From positions 124,001 to 188,000 of the forward strand of contig JAACJM010000072.1 of assembly GCA_013368315.1 (NCBI GenBank): 64,000 bases of DNA, in the 5' to 3' direction. Source of the stretch: Tetrapyrgos nigripes (Eukaryota > Basidiomycota > Agaricomycetes > Agaricales > Campanellaceae). Position numbers and translations under genes: made by a program. Positions 1-11,240 of the stretch are shown here, in pieces. The first letter of the stretch is position 1, and the number at the start of each line of letters is the position of its first letter. The notes beneath the pieces were generated by a model. It was given only the letters and a program-made list of their open reading frames with translations, was not told the DNA's origin and searched no databases.

Positions 1-656
1 AAATGTGGTGGAGTGTACGTCCCATCCTTATCTCTATGGATAGATAACCTTATGTCCTTTTTTGTTTCAGTTCAACACACCCGTCCAGCTTGGCCCCTCG
101 TCATCCGCCACACCCATGTCCTCAGCACACGTATTTACTCTTCCGGTAGAGGCAGACGACATCCTCATCCTCGCTAGCGATGGTCTGAGCGATAACCTCT
201 GGGATGAAGACATCCTTGACGAAGTAGCCCGATTCCGGAGAAACTATCTGAAATCATGCAGGACGTCATCCCTAGAAAACACCGGTGAAAATGCGACAGG
301 AACCGTTCCGAAATCCGCTTCAGAACGGATTCTTTGGCGAAGGACATTGGCTGGTATGTTGAGTGAAGCTTTGTGTTCTCGGGCTCGTCGTGTGTCGGAA
401 CGCAGGAACAACCATGTCGTTTCTGTTCAGAGTGAAAATGGGTCAGCTGTCGAGATTGAGGATGAGGTGCCTTTTGCTCGAAGGGCAAGGGAGCAGGGTC
501 GGTCATTCAAGGGTGGCAAAGGGGATGGTAAGTCTACATACCAGTTTCGTCCACACACGGTTCTAACTCCAGATGTTTTTTCCAGATATCTCCGTCATCG
601 TCGCAGTCATCTCCCCCGCTGCCGACTTGGTTTCGGTGAAAGTTGAGAGCTCATAA
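1..656 (+). CDS. PP2C-type phosphatase, PTC7-like, C-terminal part (5' end outside window)
   Basis: The last exons of a PPM/PP2C Ser/Thr phosphatase are visible. Exon 1-14 appears to encode the end of an MWWS stretch. After an intron at 15-70 the next exon opens with FNTPVQLGP, as expected in PTC7-type phosphatases. It continues through the core motif ASDGLSDNLW, whose Asp belongs to the metal centre. A 58-nt intron (528-585) joins GD to DISVIVAVI, the usual PP2C final strand, and the stop is at 654-656. In yeast, Ptc7 is mitochondrial and acts on coenzyme Q biosynthesis; that role here is inference. A roughly 100-residue basic, low-complexity insertion separates the metal motif from the last strand. 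The N-terminus and targeting peptide cannot be seen. The gene converges on the Rua1-like gene downstream. Confidence 0.8.
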
Positions 657-1035
657 AGCTTCTTTCTTCTTTATTCTTCATTTGTTTTCTCATTTCAATT
701 GCTTGCATGTGCTATCTCGTTCTTTACTACTATTTACACGGACTTCGTCGTCGATAATCATTAGAAATGTTTTCATGATATTCTATTGACGTTTTCAACC
801 ACTCATCATTCTACATACTAACTCCAATCTATTGTGTACTTTTGTACTTCTACACTAAACGAACTGCATTGTAAACCTTGGTGCCAAAAAAAAACACAAC
901 CGTTTGGATAAAAAATGAGTGAGAGAAGACCAGTACAAAGCCAGCAAAGGGAGATCCCAAAAAGAAACACGATGCAAATCCAGAGTCCACACAGAAACCG
1001 AAGAATAGCAATACCCTCCAAGTGACCGTCACCAC
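657..1035. other. intergenic, convergent 3' ends
   Basis: This 379-base gap lies between two converging genes. It is AT-rich with an A9 tract near 888 and scattered T-runs, as expected of 3' UTRs. I see no coding exon, RNA gene or repeat. Confidence 0.6.
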
Positions 1036-3097
1036 CTAAAGTTCCTTGAGTATTGTGAATACATCATCGTGCTCGAAAAAGTCATCGACATCCTGAATTC
1101 GAATTGACGATTTGTGACATGCTGCAGCATGCTTCCACCTATAGTTTGTAGTAAATCAAGCCTGATCACAAACTCGTAGACTTGGGAAGCTACTCACCAG
1201 AAGATCTCTTTGACCTAATAATAGAAGCAACAGTCATAGTTAATGTTCTACAGTAATCTACAGCGGAAGGAGAACAAACCCACCTTGACGTCGATATCCT
1301 TGATACCTTCAACAGCAACCCATTTCTTGCACTGGTGGCATTTTCCTGATCTAATCTCCACTTTCTCATTTGACTGCGGGGCGCGCCTTTGGATGGTCTG
1401 GAATGATGCCGGTGGGAGGAAGGGCTGAGCAGAAGAAGCTGATATGCCTGATATCAGTTTAGCCTAGCACTTTCAAGCTACATAGTTGAAATAGGGACTA
1501 ACCATGACGATACTGCATGTGATAACTGCCCGGTTATAGAGCACTCAATGCCTAGACAATAAAGCAGGAGGATGAAATAGCACTCTGAAACAACAGCAGT
1601 CAGCCCGATACTTGCATTTTAGGCGCATCGAATCTTACCACTTGTAAGCAGAAAATTTCATGGAAAGCCAGACTTTCTTGCCTTCGCCGCCTCTTTCGGG
1701 GCTTTCGATACAAATGGGACAAAGACCCATCTTGTCTCTACCCCTGCCCTTCACTATTCGGGGTGTGTAGAGATCGAAAGGGTCTCCGCCTCTCGGTGGA
1801 TTGTAGCTACCACCTGGCAGCGATTCTTGCAAAAGCGCGCAATGGGGTCTACAGAACAATCATTAACGGATGGTTCTCGAAAAAGAGAGAAATTAAAAAC
1901 CCACTGGTCTTGGGGTAACTGGAAATAAGAGCTTGCGTGGAATCGTCTGTAGAAGAGTGGTAGATCGGCAGCGACCTCGAAAGTGTCCGGGATAACTCGT
2001 GAAGTCCGTGAAGATGGGTTCGACGGCACTTCGTTTGTCTGTGGACTTGCAGAAGGCCACGGAGAAGCAGGATTAGAAGAAAGGCCTGGAGCAGCAAGAC
2101 GCTGTGATCTGCGGGTAGGTAGATGGACTACTCGGCGACGTTTCAACGGAGAAGACGATTCATTCTCCGTGAATTGTCGCCTTTTTCCAGCAGAGTTCAG
2201 TTTCACGGGCTTCTTTGGAGTAACAGAGGGCATATCAACAGTGAGGGTAGGACCAGTTGCGCTGTCTGTCAGATGAACTGGCAAGGATAGTGCCTTGATC
2301 GGTGAGTGAGGGTCGTTATCAGACACGGGTGTTAATGGAGTCAAAGGCGTCGGCGGAACACGACGTGCTAAAGATTGAAGCAAGGGAGTGCCGGAACTCG
2401 AATTGGCAGAGGAGTACGATCTCTTGGAGACGATAAGCGGAGAAGGACTTTTGAGATATTCAGAGAAACTGGGAGATGAACATTCGCAAGCTATCGATGG
2501 AGAAGTAGTGTTGATATCTTGAGTACCATTGGAGGAAAATGCAGCATCTACAGGCCGTAATATGAAGTGCGAACGCGCTGGAGATGAATCCGAAATCGAA
2601 GGAGCGACCGTGTTGGAGGAATGATTTGGATACGAATAGTGGCCATCAGGGACAGCAGTATTATGCAAAGTACCGGGAGGTGATCGATACAGATTGGAAA
2701 CGTTAGCAAATGGAGTGATAAAAAGAGACGAGGGAGCGCGGGTGGTAGGAAGAGAGTGCACGGCACTTTGTTTAGGGGTTTCTGGAAAGTCAAAGAGGGT
2801 TTGAACAGCATTGAAGCGTTCTAGGACAACACTTGGGAGTATCATAGGTTTGGACTGCCTAGATGAGTAGTGGAAAGGCGAAGCAGCTGGTTCTGTGCAG
2901 TCACTTGCTTGACGATTGAGAGGGGTAGGATTCTGACGGGAAGGTGTTTCGATGGGAATGATTTTGGGATCGATGGTACTAGGTCTGTTGTCTACGTCCT
3001 CGTCCCATTTGGATTCATCTGGATATTGCAGCTCCAAGCCGTCCAAGTCGTCGATGATGGCTGAGGAGAAGGAAGATTCTACTACTTGCAAAGACAT
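1036..3097 (-). CDS. Rua1-type transcriptional regulator (C-terminal zinc-binding domain)
   Basis: The six-exon model (3097-1905, 1848-1639, 1525-1503, 1447-1284, 1198-1214, 1138-1036) adds to exactly 570 codons. The first ~400 residues are Ser/Pro-rich and disordered, with a basic SPLKRRRVV/PTRRSQRL patch that could be a nuclear signal. The C-terminal 170 residues match the fungal Rua1 C-terminal family: DLYTPRIVKGRGRD, GLCPIC, the split SAYKCYHMQYRHG|ISASS, GKCHQCKKW, and VKEIFWWKHAAACHK, with Cys/His pairs suited to zinc. Rua1 of Ustilago activates a glycolipid cluster; the target here is unknown. Exons of 23 and 17 nt are unusually short but needed to keep the motif. The gene diverges from the C45 enzyme gene, with only 65 bases between start codons. 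Confidence 0.82.
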
Positions 3098-3162
3098 GGT
3101 GGATGTAGTCCAAGACGCGTCACGCGTTTGACGCGTTTGAGACTCCGACGTCTCCTCACCTC
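3098..3162. promoter_or_regulatory. 65-bp bidirectional promoter with three ACGCGT boxes
   Basis: Between the two divergent start codons lie three perfect ACGCGT hexamers (3115-3120, 3122-3127, 3131-3136). This is the MluI cell-cycle box bound by MBF in other fungi. The spacing is very tight and the boxes fall in essentially the whole usable promoter of both genes. Cell-cycle control is inference from the motif. Confidence 0.6.
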
Positions 3163-4333
3163 ATGTCTCCACTCACTGTAGAGCTATCGGGGTCACCGAG
3201 AGGTATCCATATACATGCAGATCTCACTAATGCTAATTGGCTGATGCAGAAATTGGCTTGAAGCATGGCCGACGTCTTGCCGCTCAGATACGAGCACAGA
3301 TCAAAGTCTACGATGCCATGTTCAGATCCACCTCGAAGCTTGACTGGTCTGCTGTGCGCGAGATAGCGAAGGAATATGCAGCTACCATAGAGTCTTTGAC
3401 TCCCGAAATCCATACCGAGATTCATGCCATCGCAGAAGGAGCTGGTCTGGACCCTTGGATATCGTTGCTTTGAACACAAGGTCAGAAATCGCTCTCGGCC
3501 TGTTCTCTGACGGATGCACCAGTCTCGGCTGGAAATACTCTGGAACCGAAGTGGTTCTCTGCCAGAACTGGGACTGGACCGCCAGAGTGAAGGACAACCT
3601 TGTCATGATGTCCATTGACCAGCCCGGTAAACCCAAGATCTGGATGGTCACTGAGGTGCGTAATACCCAATAAGTTGAGTCCATGACAATGTCCTCATTC
3701 CGTGCGTAGGCAGGCATAGTCGGGAAGATTGGCTTCAACTCGTCTTCTGTTGGTGTCTGTCTTAACGCCATTCGCGCACGACCAACAAACTCGAGGAAAC
3801 TGCCGATACATCTCGCCCTCCGCGTCGCTCTCGAGTCTGAATCAGCTCAGGCAGCGATAGGTTCTCTAGAATCTCTTGGTGTCGCATCAGCTCAGCATGT
3901 GTTGATCGCTGATACAAAGGGTCCTTTGAGCCTTGAGCTGTCCCCTGTCGGCAATGTTATCCTGCAACCCAATGCAAAAGGCTTCATAGCTCATACAAAT
4001 CATTTCCTGGAGAACAAGTTTGTCGACGAACCACCATGGCTTGCCAATTCTCCTGTCAGGCTGATGCGTGTCAACGACTTGACCAGCAAGCTGATTTCTG
4101 ACAAACAGCTTGTTAATAGCAAGATATTGCGGGAACGTATCTTCTCCGATATGTATAATGCGCCGGGATCCATTTGCTGTCAGGAAGATCCAGCCAGGCC
4201 AATCGAGACGAGGCCAAGTACACTTTTCTGTATCATTATGAAGTTTGTCCAAGGCCAGAGCCCCACGGCCGAAGTGGTCTGGGGCAAGCCTGGAAGTGGA
4301 GAGGAGGGTGACGTCTTGCACATGCCTTGGTAA
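3163..4333 (+). CDS. acyl-CoA:6-APA acyltransferase-like enzyme (peptidase family C45), one-base frameshift
   Basis: Exons 3163-3202, 3250-3655 and 3710-4333 give a protein of ~356 residues, close to Penicillium isopenicillin N acyltransferase. The family nucleophile is visible in SDGCTSLGW, where the Cys would become the N-terminal residue after autoprocessing. It is followed by CQNWDW and GFNSSSVGVCLNAI. The N-terminal segment (SPREIGLKHGRRLA, AEGAGL) also fits. At about 3453-3456 the frame breaks: GAC-CCT-TGG reads into a stop, while the conserved DIVALNTRSEIALG lies one frame away. Adding one T restores the whole protein. This is a TTT-to-TT difference, so either a sequence error or a recent null allele. 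The substrate is unknown; in basidiomycetes such proteins may be general amide hydrolases or acyltransferases. Confidence 0.75.
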
Positions 4334-4448
4334 CAGTACATCTTAGTGTACCGAAATCAACGCGAAATACATGTGGACCCATAGTACACAACAAACCGCA
4401 CTGCCTGAATGACTTTGTAACTCCGCCCACGCTTGCACTCGCCTTGTC

Positions 4449-5360
4449 ATGCTTGAACGTATAATATTCTCTCTACTATTTCTTCTACGTCTATCTCTAC
4501 TCGTTCGCGGCTCTGCCTTAACTACAGCGATAAGCGCCAACGAAAGACTATGCTTCTATGCCGATGTTGACAAGGCAGGTGAAAAGATTGGTGTACGTGT
4601 AACTTCCAGACAGACCGCCGTCTCCTATAACTGACGTGGCTCCCAGTTCTACTTTGCAGTATGCTCTCTATCTTGTCTTCCAGCTTGTTTTCTCAATGAC
4701 ACGTCACCTAGGTCCAATCTGGCGGTTCGTTCGATATAGACTTTGACATCAAAGATCCCAACGACAAAATCCTCCTCGACGGACAACGCGAAAGACAAGG
4801 CGACTATGTGCTCACTGCGAATACTGTTGGAGAATATGCTTTTTGCTTTGAAAACGACATGTCCACCCTTACCGAGAAGTTAATCGACTTCGACATTATG
4901 GTGGAGAGTGAACCTCGACGAGAAGCCCCTGCAAAGCCAGGGCAGATCGCGAGCAGACTAGTGCCTTAGAAGAGAGCATATTCCGTTTGAATGGGCTGTT
5001 GATGAACATTAAGAGGACTCAAAAACAGTACGTCTGATGCTTGCTGCTCGCTGCTTTTTCTTTTCTCAACACTCCGTTTTCAGTTTCCATACCCGCGAGA
5101 ACCGAGGGTTTTCCGTAGTCAAGTCAACACAAAAGTGCGTCCTAGTTTGATTTTTAACGGCAATTGACCTGACCAGTCTTCTCTCGTCAGTCGATTGTTC
5201 TGGTATGCTGTACTGGAAAGTCTGGGAATCATTGGGATGGCCGTGTTAGTACCTCCTTTTGCTACTAATATCCATGACTGATGTTCTTGTTCCTATCAGT
5301 TTCCAAGTATACGTCTTGCAAACTTTCTTCACAAGAACTGGCCGGAGGTACAAAGTGTAG
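4449..5360 (+). CDS. p24 family cargo receptor (EMP24/GP25L/TMED), one-base frameshift
   Basis: Six exons (4449-4592, 4647-4658, 4712-5027, 5084-5134, 5191-5244, 5300-5360) encode ~212 residues. They comprise a signal peptide, a GOLD domain with the Cys pair (RLCFYADV, EYAFCFEND), a coiled coil, one transmembrane helix and the tail FFTRTGRRYKV. The tail carries the FF and basic signals used for COPII/COPI sorting. p24 proteins cycle between ER and Golgi and help load secretory cargo. Exon 2 is only 12 nt (FYFA). Near 4948 the frame breaks: ATC-GCG-AGC should read ATC-GCx-GAG-CAG to give the family IAEQTSALEESIFRLN. One missing G restores the frame. The p24 subfamily is uncertain. Confidence 0.82.
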
Positions 5361-5734
5361 AGGCTGGGACTCTCATATTGTATTTGGATGTATATCCCTG
5401 TCGGTCAATGCTATCGTGGATGTTTAAGCTATATGCTCTTCTCGACGAAGTGTGTCTGATCCTCTTATCGTTCAGACGCCAACAAATTAGCACCTCACGA
5501 AAGTATTTAACGTCAACTGTCAAAAGCAAGGGTATTTTTTCCGAAAGCAATGAGGGATACAGGCAGTAGTAGTCGTTTGGAAATATTACACCATCACGAA
5601 GTACAAGGCAAAGGGCGGACAATGCTGAATCCGGTGGTAGCTATATAGTAATCTATATAAGTCATAATTATATCGCTACGTAGTCTAAAGCGTCACGATA
5701 ATCGATAAGCCCCAAGGTCCTGAACTATCCACCC
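5361..5734. other. intergenic, convergent 3' ends
   Basis: This AT-rich spacer between two converging genes has a TATATAG/TATATAAG-rich stretch at about 5641-5675, consistent with 3'-end formation signals. No coding segment was recognised. Confidence 0.5.
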
Positions 5735-7685
5735 TTATGACGACGATTTTTGTAGTTCATCATGTATAGAGAATCCAAGTCTCCTTTGTGTTTTTGGTGC
5801 CTTGCGGCCACCAGTTTGTCTGTCAAAATCCATCAGTCATTTGATACAGTGAATGTACTGATATATGCACATACCGTTGCTCCTGACAAACGAAACTCTC
5901 TGGTGCACCTTCCCAATCCTCCAAGACATATTTTCCAACACCTTCAGCGTCGTCATCCCCATCACCAAACAAATCCAGAGCAAGCTGCGTATGACTGACG
6001 CCGGCATAAGTCGTGACGCATCTGGGATTCACGAGGATCCTAGCAGGCCTGAAAACAGAGTTCGGTATCGAAAGCTTGCCAAGCTCTGCTTGAGGAACAA
6101 TTTCTCCCCCTTCTTCGGCGGGGATTGCATCATAATCTGAACCTGCATTCGCGTCGGCGTCAACGACAGCAGGTCCAGCCTGTCGTTTCCCCACCGAGTC
6201 GTCTTCAGGCAAATCACGTCTTGGGCGAGCTTGCAGCATCAGTGGATCCCTGGCCGCTACATCAATCAGACTTCTCTTCACCGGGATTCGTTATTCCCGC
6301 ATTCGCCCGATCCACTTCCTCCATTGCATCTCGGGCACTCCTGACCCAGAGATCTCTGCAAAAGTATGCTTGGCTACTGTCGAGACAGGGCGCATCGCCC
6401 TCCCTTTCAGGTAGAAGCTCTGGTCTGCTGAGATTCTGATACTCGGTACCGGCGCGATATTCTATGCCTTTGTAGTATGACTGTGAGGGGTCAACAACAT
6501 GCGTGCCAGATTCGCAGCAGAAGACCTGGAACGGCAGATGTTGGGCATAGCGAGCGGCTCCTTGTTTGTCTCTGGGGGGCACGCCGTCTGGTTTGGAAGA
6601 TGATTTGGATTGACGGAATTGATCCCCTTCAATATCTCGAGTACGCCATCTGTTAGCAGGAAAGGTTAGCACAACATTGATTTATTATACATGGAACACA
6701 GACCTGTCGGAAAAGATGAAAAATCCATTATGCTCTGCCCAATCCATTCCACAAACCATCGCTGCCTCGTTTGCAAAGCTCACTTTAATAGTCTCCAAAA
6801 TATCATTGGGACATGTGAAGCCTTTAAGCCAGATGACTCTTTCAAACTGAATCCCCCGTTTCGCCTTGAGCTCCTTCAATGGCTCCAGTGCCAAATTCCT
6901 CATAAACGCTTCTTCGAGTGGATAATAAGCCGCCGCAGGATCTTCTGTCATTCCAGGAACTCTTCGAATGCGGAAAGGTACACCAAGCAGGGTCAATACA
7001 GCTTCGCAAAGGTCGATAAGTGTCTCCGTAGAATCCGTCGAGTCGTAGTCGAGCATCGACACGAATAAATTGTTTGTGCCGAGTCGTTTCGCCATTTGAA
7101 CGATAACCGAGAGCTGGTCCACCAAAAAGTGGTCTGCCGAATGTATGACAATGGCAAAGTAATAGAGGTTGTCCTGGCGAACAATATCGTCCCATGTATC
7201 CCCGTATCTATTTTGTCCGAAAGGCCGAGTGAGAGTTGGGCAGAGTGCAGCCACCCAGCCATTGAGGGATAAAAGTTGGTCAATTGCACTCAGGACGTGC
7301 TGCGCGTCCATAGGTGCCGTCTCTCTGTTCAGAATGCTGCACAAACGTCAACCAAGTGTCATAGGTAGCTCACTGGGACTTACTAGGGCAGCTGGTAGCG
7401 TTCCCAGTAATCGTCAATACCATTTCGTATCACATGTCCCAACATCTCTTCACGCTCGTCCCTCCCAATCCTTGACTGCAAAAACTTGTGTCGTTGCACA
7501 TTAAGACTCTTGTCCGGACGTGTTGCTCGTTCTATGAAGTTATGCTCCTCGATTTGATGTGAACGTGTTGTTGCAAATGAGCTGGAAGACGAGATGTTCG
7601 AAAAGAAGAAGTAACGAATGAAGAGAGCCCCGGCAACCAGGTAAAGAAGTCGAGAGAGATTTCGACGTCGAAAGGAAAGAGCCAT
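5735..7685 (-). CDS. CAP59/CMT1-type alpha-1,3-mannosyltransferase
   Basis: Five exons (7685-7384, 7336-6704, 6649-6282, 6229-5875, 5819-5735) sum to 581 codons. A short cytosolic N-terminus and one hydrophobic helix (LLYLVAGALFIRYFFF) mark a type II Golgi protein. The lumenal part carries the family signature: FVSMLDYDSTDSTETL (acidic motif for metal and sugar nucleotide), RVIWLKGFTCPNDIL, CGMDWAEHNGFFIFSDRW, SSQAYFCRDLW and ILVNPRCVTTYAGVSHTQL. In Cryptococcus, members are CAP59 (capsule) and the mannosyltransferase CMT1. In a capsule-less agaric a role in wall or glycan mannosylation is inferred. I chose ATG 7685 because no upstream in-frame ATG exists and the anchor helix follows directly. 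Confidence 0.88.
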
Positions 7686-7826
7686 TACACTGGCATGCGA
7701 GTGGAACGTCGAGGACGATGGGAAGGATGACACAACCTCCGCTTTACAAGCGAAGGACGGTCAAACTATGTGATTACTAATCCATTCCGAATATTACTTC
7801 TCCAAAGTCTATGTATGTACAGTGTC

Positions 7827-9559
7827 CTAGCTTACGCGTCCAGCACTATGCAGACTTGGGTCACTGCTTTCCATCCGACCATCCGTCCACTGGATCGACT
7901 GAGAAACAAACAAGGAAGAGGGATGTAGGTATTGTGAAGGTCTACGAGATGGCTCGAGAGGATAAACTTCTTCTTGACTTCGAAGAATAAGCAGTAACAT
8001 CCTATTGCATATTAGGGAATGCAGAACCCGCTGCGGACTGTCAAACAAGTCAGTTCTGGCAATCTGGATGGAGAAAGGTAAGACTGACAAGATCAGCCAG
8101 GGACCCAAAGACTATCAAAACTCATTTCAGTGAAACGAAAAAAGGCACTAGACACTACTGTTCACTCACTGTTCCTACCGTAGAAGATAACGTGTTCCCG
8201 ATAGTCAGCACTATAGTATAACACGAACGGTCAATCTTGAATGTATACCAGATCAATCAACGCCCACTCACAGAGTAGATAGACATAGGACATAAGTCCT
8301 GAAAATGATATATGTAGTGCTCAATAAACAATCCAGGGGGGGAGGCCGAAACCGTACCTTCCCGGTAAAATTGTAACACCCATGAGCGACGAGTCCTTCT
8401 CACTGCGTATCAAGTGGTCAGTGAAAGGAGAAGGTCAGGACCCGACTATCGCAATCTCACAATGTTGGTACCCTTTGATGGCGATGATACCAGCAGCGAC
8501 TAGTATCAGACTAATATCAGCGCTTGAAGATCTCCGTATGCAGAGTCCACGTACTAAACTCGCAGAGCGCTAACAGGACGAATGTGATAAAAATGATGTT
8601 GTCGGCGTCCACCAAATCGCAACCGCGTTCCCCAAAAGGCCTCGGACCGACTACGGATACCATGAGGGTGAGGAAACCGATGTTCCCGGAAGTCGATCGA
8701 GGTCTTACATCTAAGTGACCGTGTCTCCCGCCAAGTGAAATAAAAGCCTGGGGGGAGCAGAAGCTATCGGCGAACAAAGTCAAACACATATGTAACTCGA
8801 GCAAAAAGGTAAACATACCACCACCATGGTCATGAAAAAAATAAGGATAGAGCGTCGACGTTCCCATATTGCGTATGTCCGCAGCAGCAGAATCGCTAGG
8901 AGAGAACCTAAAGGTAAGCGGAGAATCACCTTCGCAGGGGCAACATCGTCACCCTCAGAAAAAACCATCCCCCAGAACACGAGCCCTATAGTCCGAATCA
9001 GGATACACTGCTTGCTCGACCAGACATAGACTGACATATCACAACTTGGTATTGAACGAGACAATCCTGGAGACGTCTGGCCGTGAGCTTATGTTTGCGT
9101 GAATGCAAGGCCACTCGTACCTCTGGAGAAATATCCGTGAAAGTCACTTTTGGGAAGGGTCAGCTCGAGGTCTAGGCCCAGCATTCGTATTGAACAGACT
9201 TACAACTGATGTTCAAGAACGTATCGATAAATGGCGAATAACGGTTCAAGAAGAACAAGACAGAGCCAATAGTGAGAGGTTGAGGCCAGATGTACGCCAC
9301 CTAGAGTTTCTTTCTTTCTGTCCTGAGAACATCCGATTCCGACGAAACGTCACTCACTTCATGCTCAAAAGTACAGAGATAATCATAACACTTCAAAGCT
9401 TATTTGTCTTTAGATCATTGGAGTGCTGAATGAAAGCGCTTACAAGCAGAGTCGCGGTGACCAGGATACTGCTTGGGATCAGTCCAAAGGGCTGTAAGGC
9501 TGACGCTGAGTGTCTGGCTTTTCAAGAACCAAATCTGTACTCACCGGCGGCTGATTCAT
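7827..9559 (-). CDS. DUF6533-family seven-helix membrane protein
   Basis: This gene is built from many small exons. Read on the minus strand it gives the DUF6533 hallmarks in order: MNQPP start (9559), CYDYLCTFEHE, VAYIWPQPLTIGSVLFFLNR, CILIRTIGLVFWGMVFSE, then LLAILLLRTYAIWERRR with its long hydrophobic run. Next come DADNIIFITFVLLALCEF, AAGIIAIKGYQHLRRTRRSW, and the family C-terminal motif DLFDSPQRVLHSLICNRMLL ending at 7827. Such proteins are abundant in mushroom genomes and resemble 7TM receptors. No ligand is known. Individual splice sites, especially between 8150 and 8500, are tentative, so treat the span and family as firm and the exact protein as not. Confidence 0.65.
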
Positions 9560-11240
9560 GTGTTGTTCCCCAACGTTATGAAAGAAGCATGAAAAGGAGC
9601 AGGACGACCCGGAGAATTGCCAAGGTCGAAAACGCTCTGTATATATAGAACTGGAAAATTATTAATGGGCTTGCTTCTACAGTCATCAGACTGGGGTGCC
9701 CGTTCGCATGTGGCATTTCCGTAGGCAGATTGCCCTAGATTGCCACGCTCCAACTCCGTGATGCCATTTGGCCCCGAGCTCTTTACCAGTGTTACCTCAG
9801 CCCGGAAGTAGACTCCTCCTCCGCCTTCCTCCTATCAGTCCCTACCCTGTCGCAAAAGCCGAGCGGCGTGACATAGAGTTTCGAAGTTTGTTTGGAACTT
9901 GAAGCACACTGCCAGTCATGGTTCGAGGTTACTGTAGTTGAGCACTGAGTCTATGCCGTCCTGATCGCTATGAGAACTATAGATCATGAGCACCTGGTAG
10001 ATTCCTGTAAATCCTGATCTCATCAACTTACCACAGAATGCGCTTCGTCGCTCGAAGCTTGACCGGCATAGAGCTCTGCATTCGATAGCCTGAGACCCGA
10101 CCCTGAATAGAAGGCTAGCTGTTTCGTTCATCGTTAAGGGGTAACTCGGACAGTTGCTACCCAGTAAGCCTGGGAGGCTACATATGCCAGTCTTGCTGTC
10201 ATTCGTCTGAATCTGGTGGAAAATTGGCGGAAGAATTTTGATTTTCCTGTCCGGCATTCTGGACCACTGGTTCTTTTCTTGCCGGGAAGACTTCTACAGG
10301 CAAGAAACGATAATGAGAAGACAAAAGATATCCAGCTGAAATACACATACCGCCATAGAGAAAGACCAGCAAGCATGTTTAAACACCGATATAATTACAG
10401 GTTGGCCACAAAAGAAAAACATCATCCATATGTAGGAGAGCGGAGAAAATACAAAAGTCAAAAAAGTCCGGAAGAACTTAAGCTTCCAACTTCTTGATGT
10501 ACTTAGAATCTTTTCCCGCAGATATCGATGTATCCAGCTAAGATCATAAGGACACGTTATGGCGTGCGTGAATTTAGTTACTTCGGAAAAATGAGACCAA
10601 ATCGTTTTCGAAGGAAGCTTGCAGAGGCATATACTCTCAGAGGCTTCTGTCTGTGAGCGGACGTTGTTACCAAATGTTGGATCTAGTCGTCTGTCATGTG
10701 GGTAGTAATCTGTGGGAAGGCTGCTCCAGACCAAGTCGAGACAAGGTGGATGGACATGGCGGATGGGATCCATCAGTCAGATCAGGACGGGTGGCATGAA
10801 GTGAAGAATGCTGAGCTGCCTGAGCGACCATTGAATTACCAGCAGAGCGTCTTAGCACTTGCAGAAGTATCTCGTATTAAACCAGATTTCAGCCTTCCAA
10901 CAGTGTCTATTACACCGTTTGAACCCAGTGAGGTCGGAGGAACAACTGGAAAAAGAGGTGAACCTAGAGCTCAGGAAGCTTGATGGCAGCTTTGTGCTTT
11001 GCATGCTCGTAGCAATGAAAGCAGCGGAGACTCGAGGGTAGTCAAGAAGAACGCGACCTCTCTAGTCTGGAGACCAGTCCTTAATAGGAAGCAGAGTACT
11101 AGTCGTTCTCTCTCTCCTCGGAGTCGTCGACGTTCACGTGAGAATCCTGTCCGGCTCACCGTGACCACTGTCGCGTCCTACAACGTCCTCCATCTCGAGT
11201 TGAACCAGGAATACCCAACAAACCCATCTCATAACCCAAA
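9560..11240. other. gene-poor stretch, no confident gene
   Basis: This 1.7 kb stretch lies between the DUF6533 gene and the EAF3 gene. Several open frames of 60-160 codons occur on both strands (the longest at 10294-10773, minus), but none shows a recognised motif, a good splice series or codon continuity. Lineage-specific or decayed coding sequence cannot be excluded. Confidence 0.4.

Noticed and set aside
10294..10773. 159-codon minus-strand frame
   Set aside because: No motif, odd composition, no neighbouring exon; length is within chance for this base composition.
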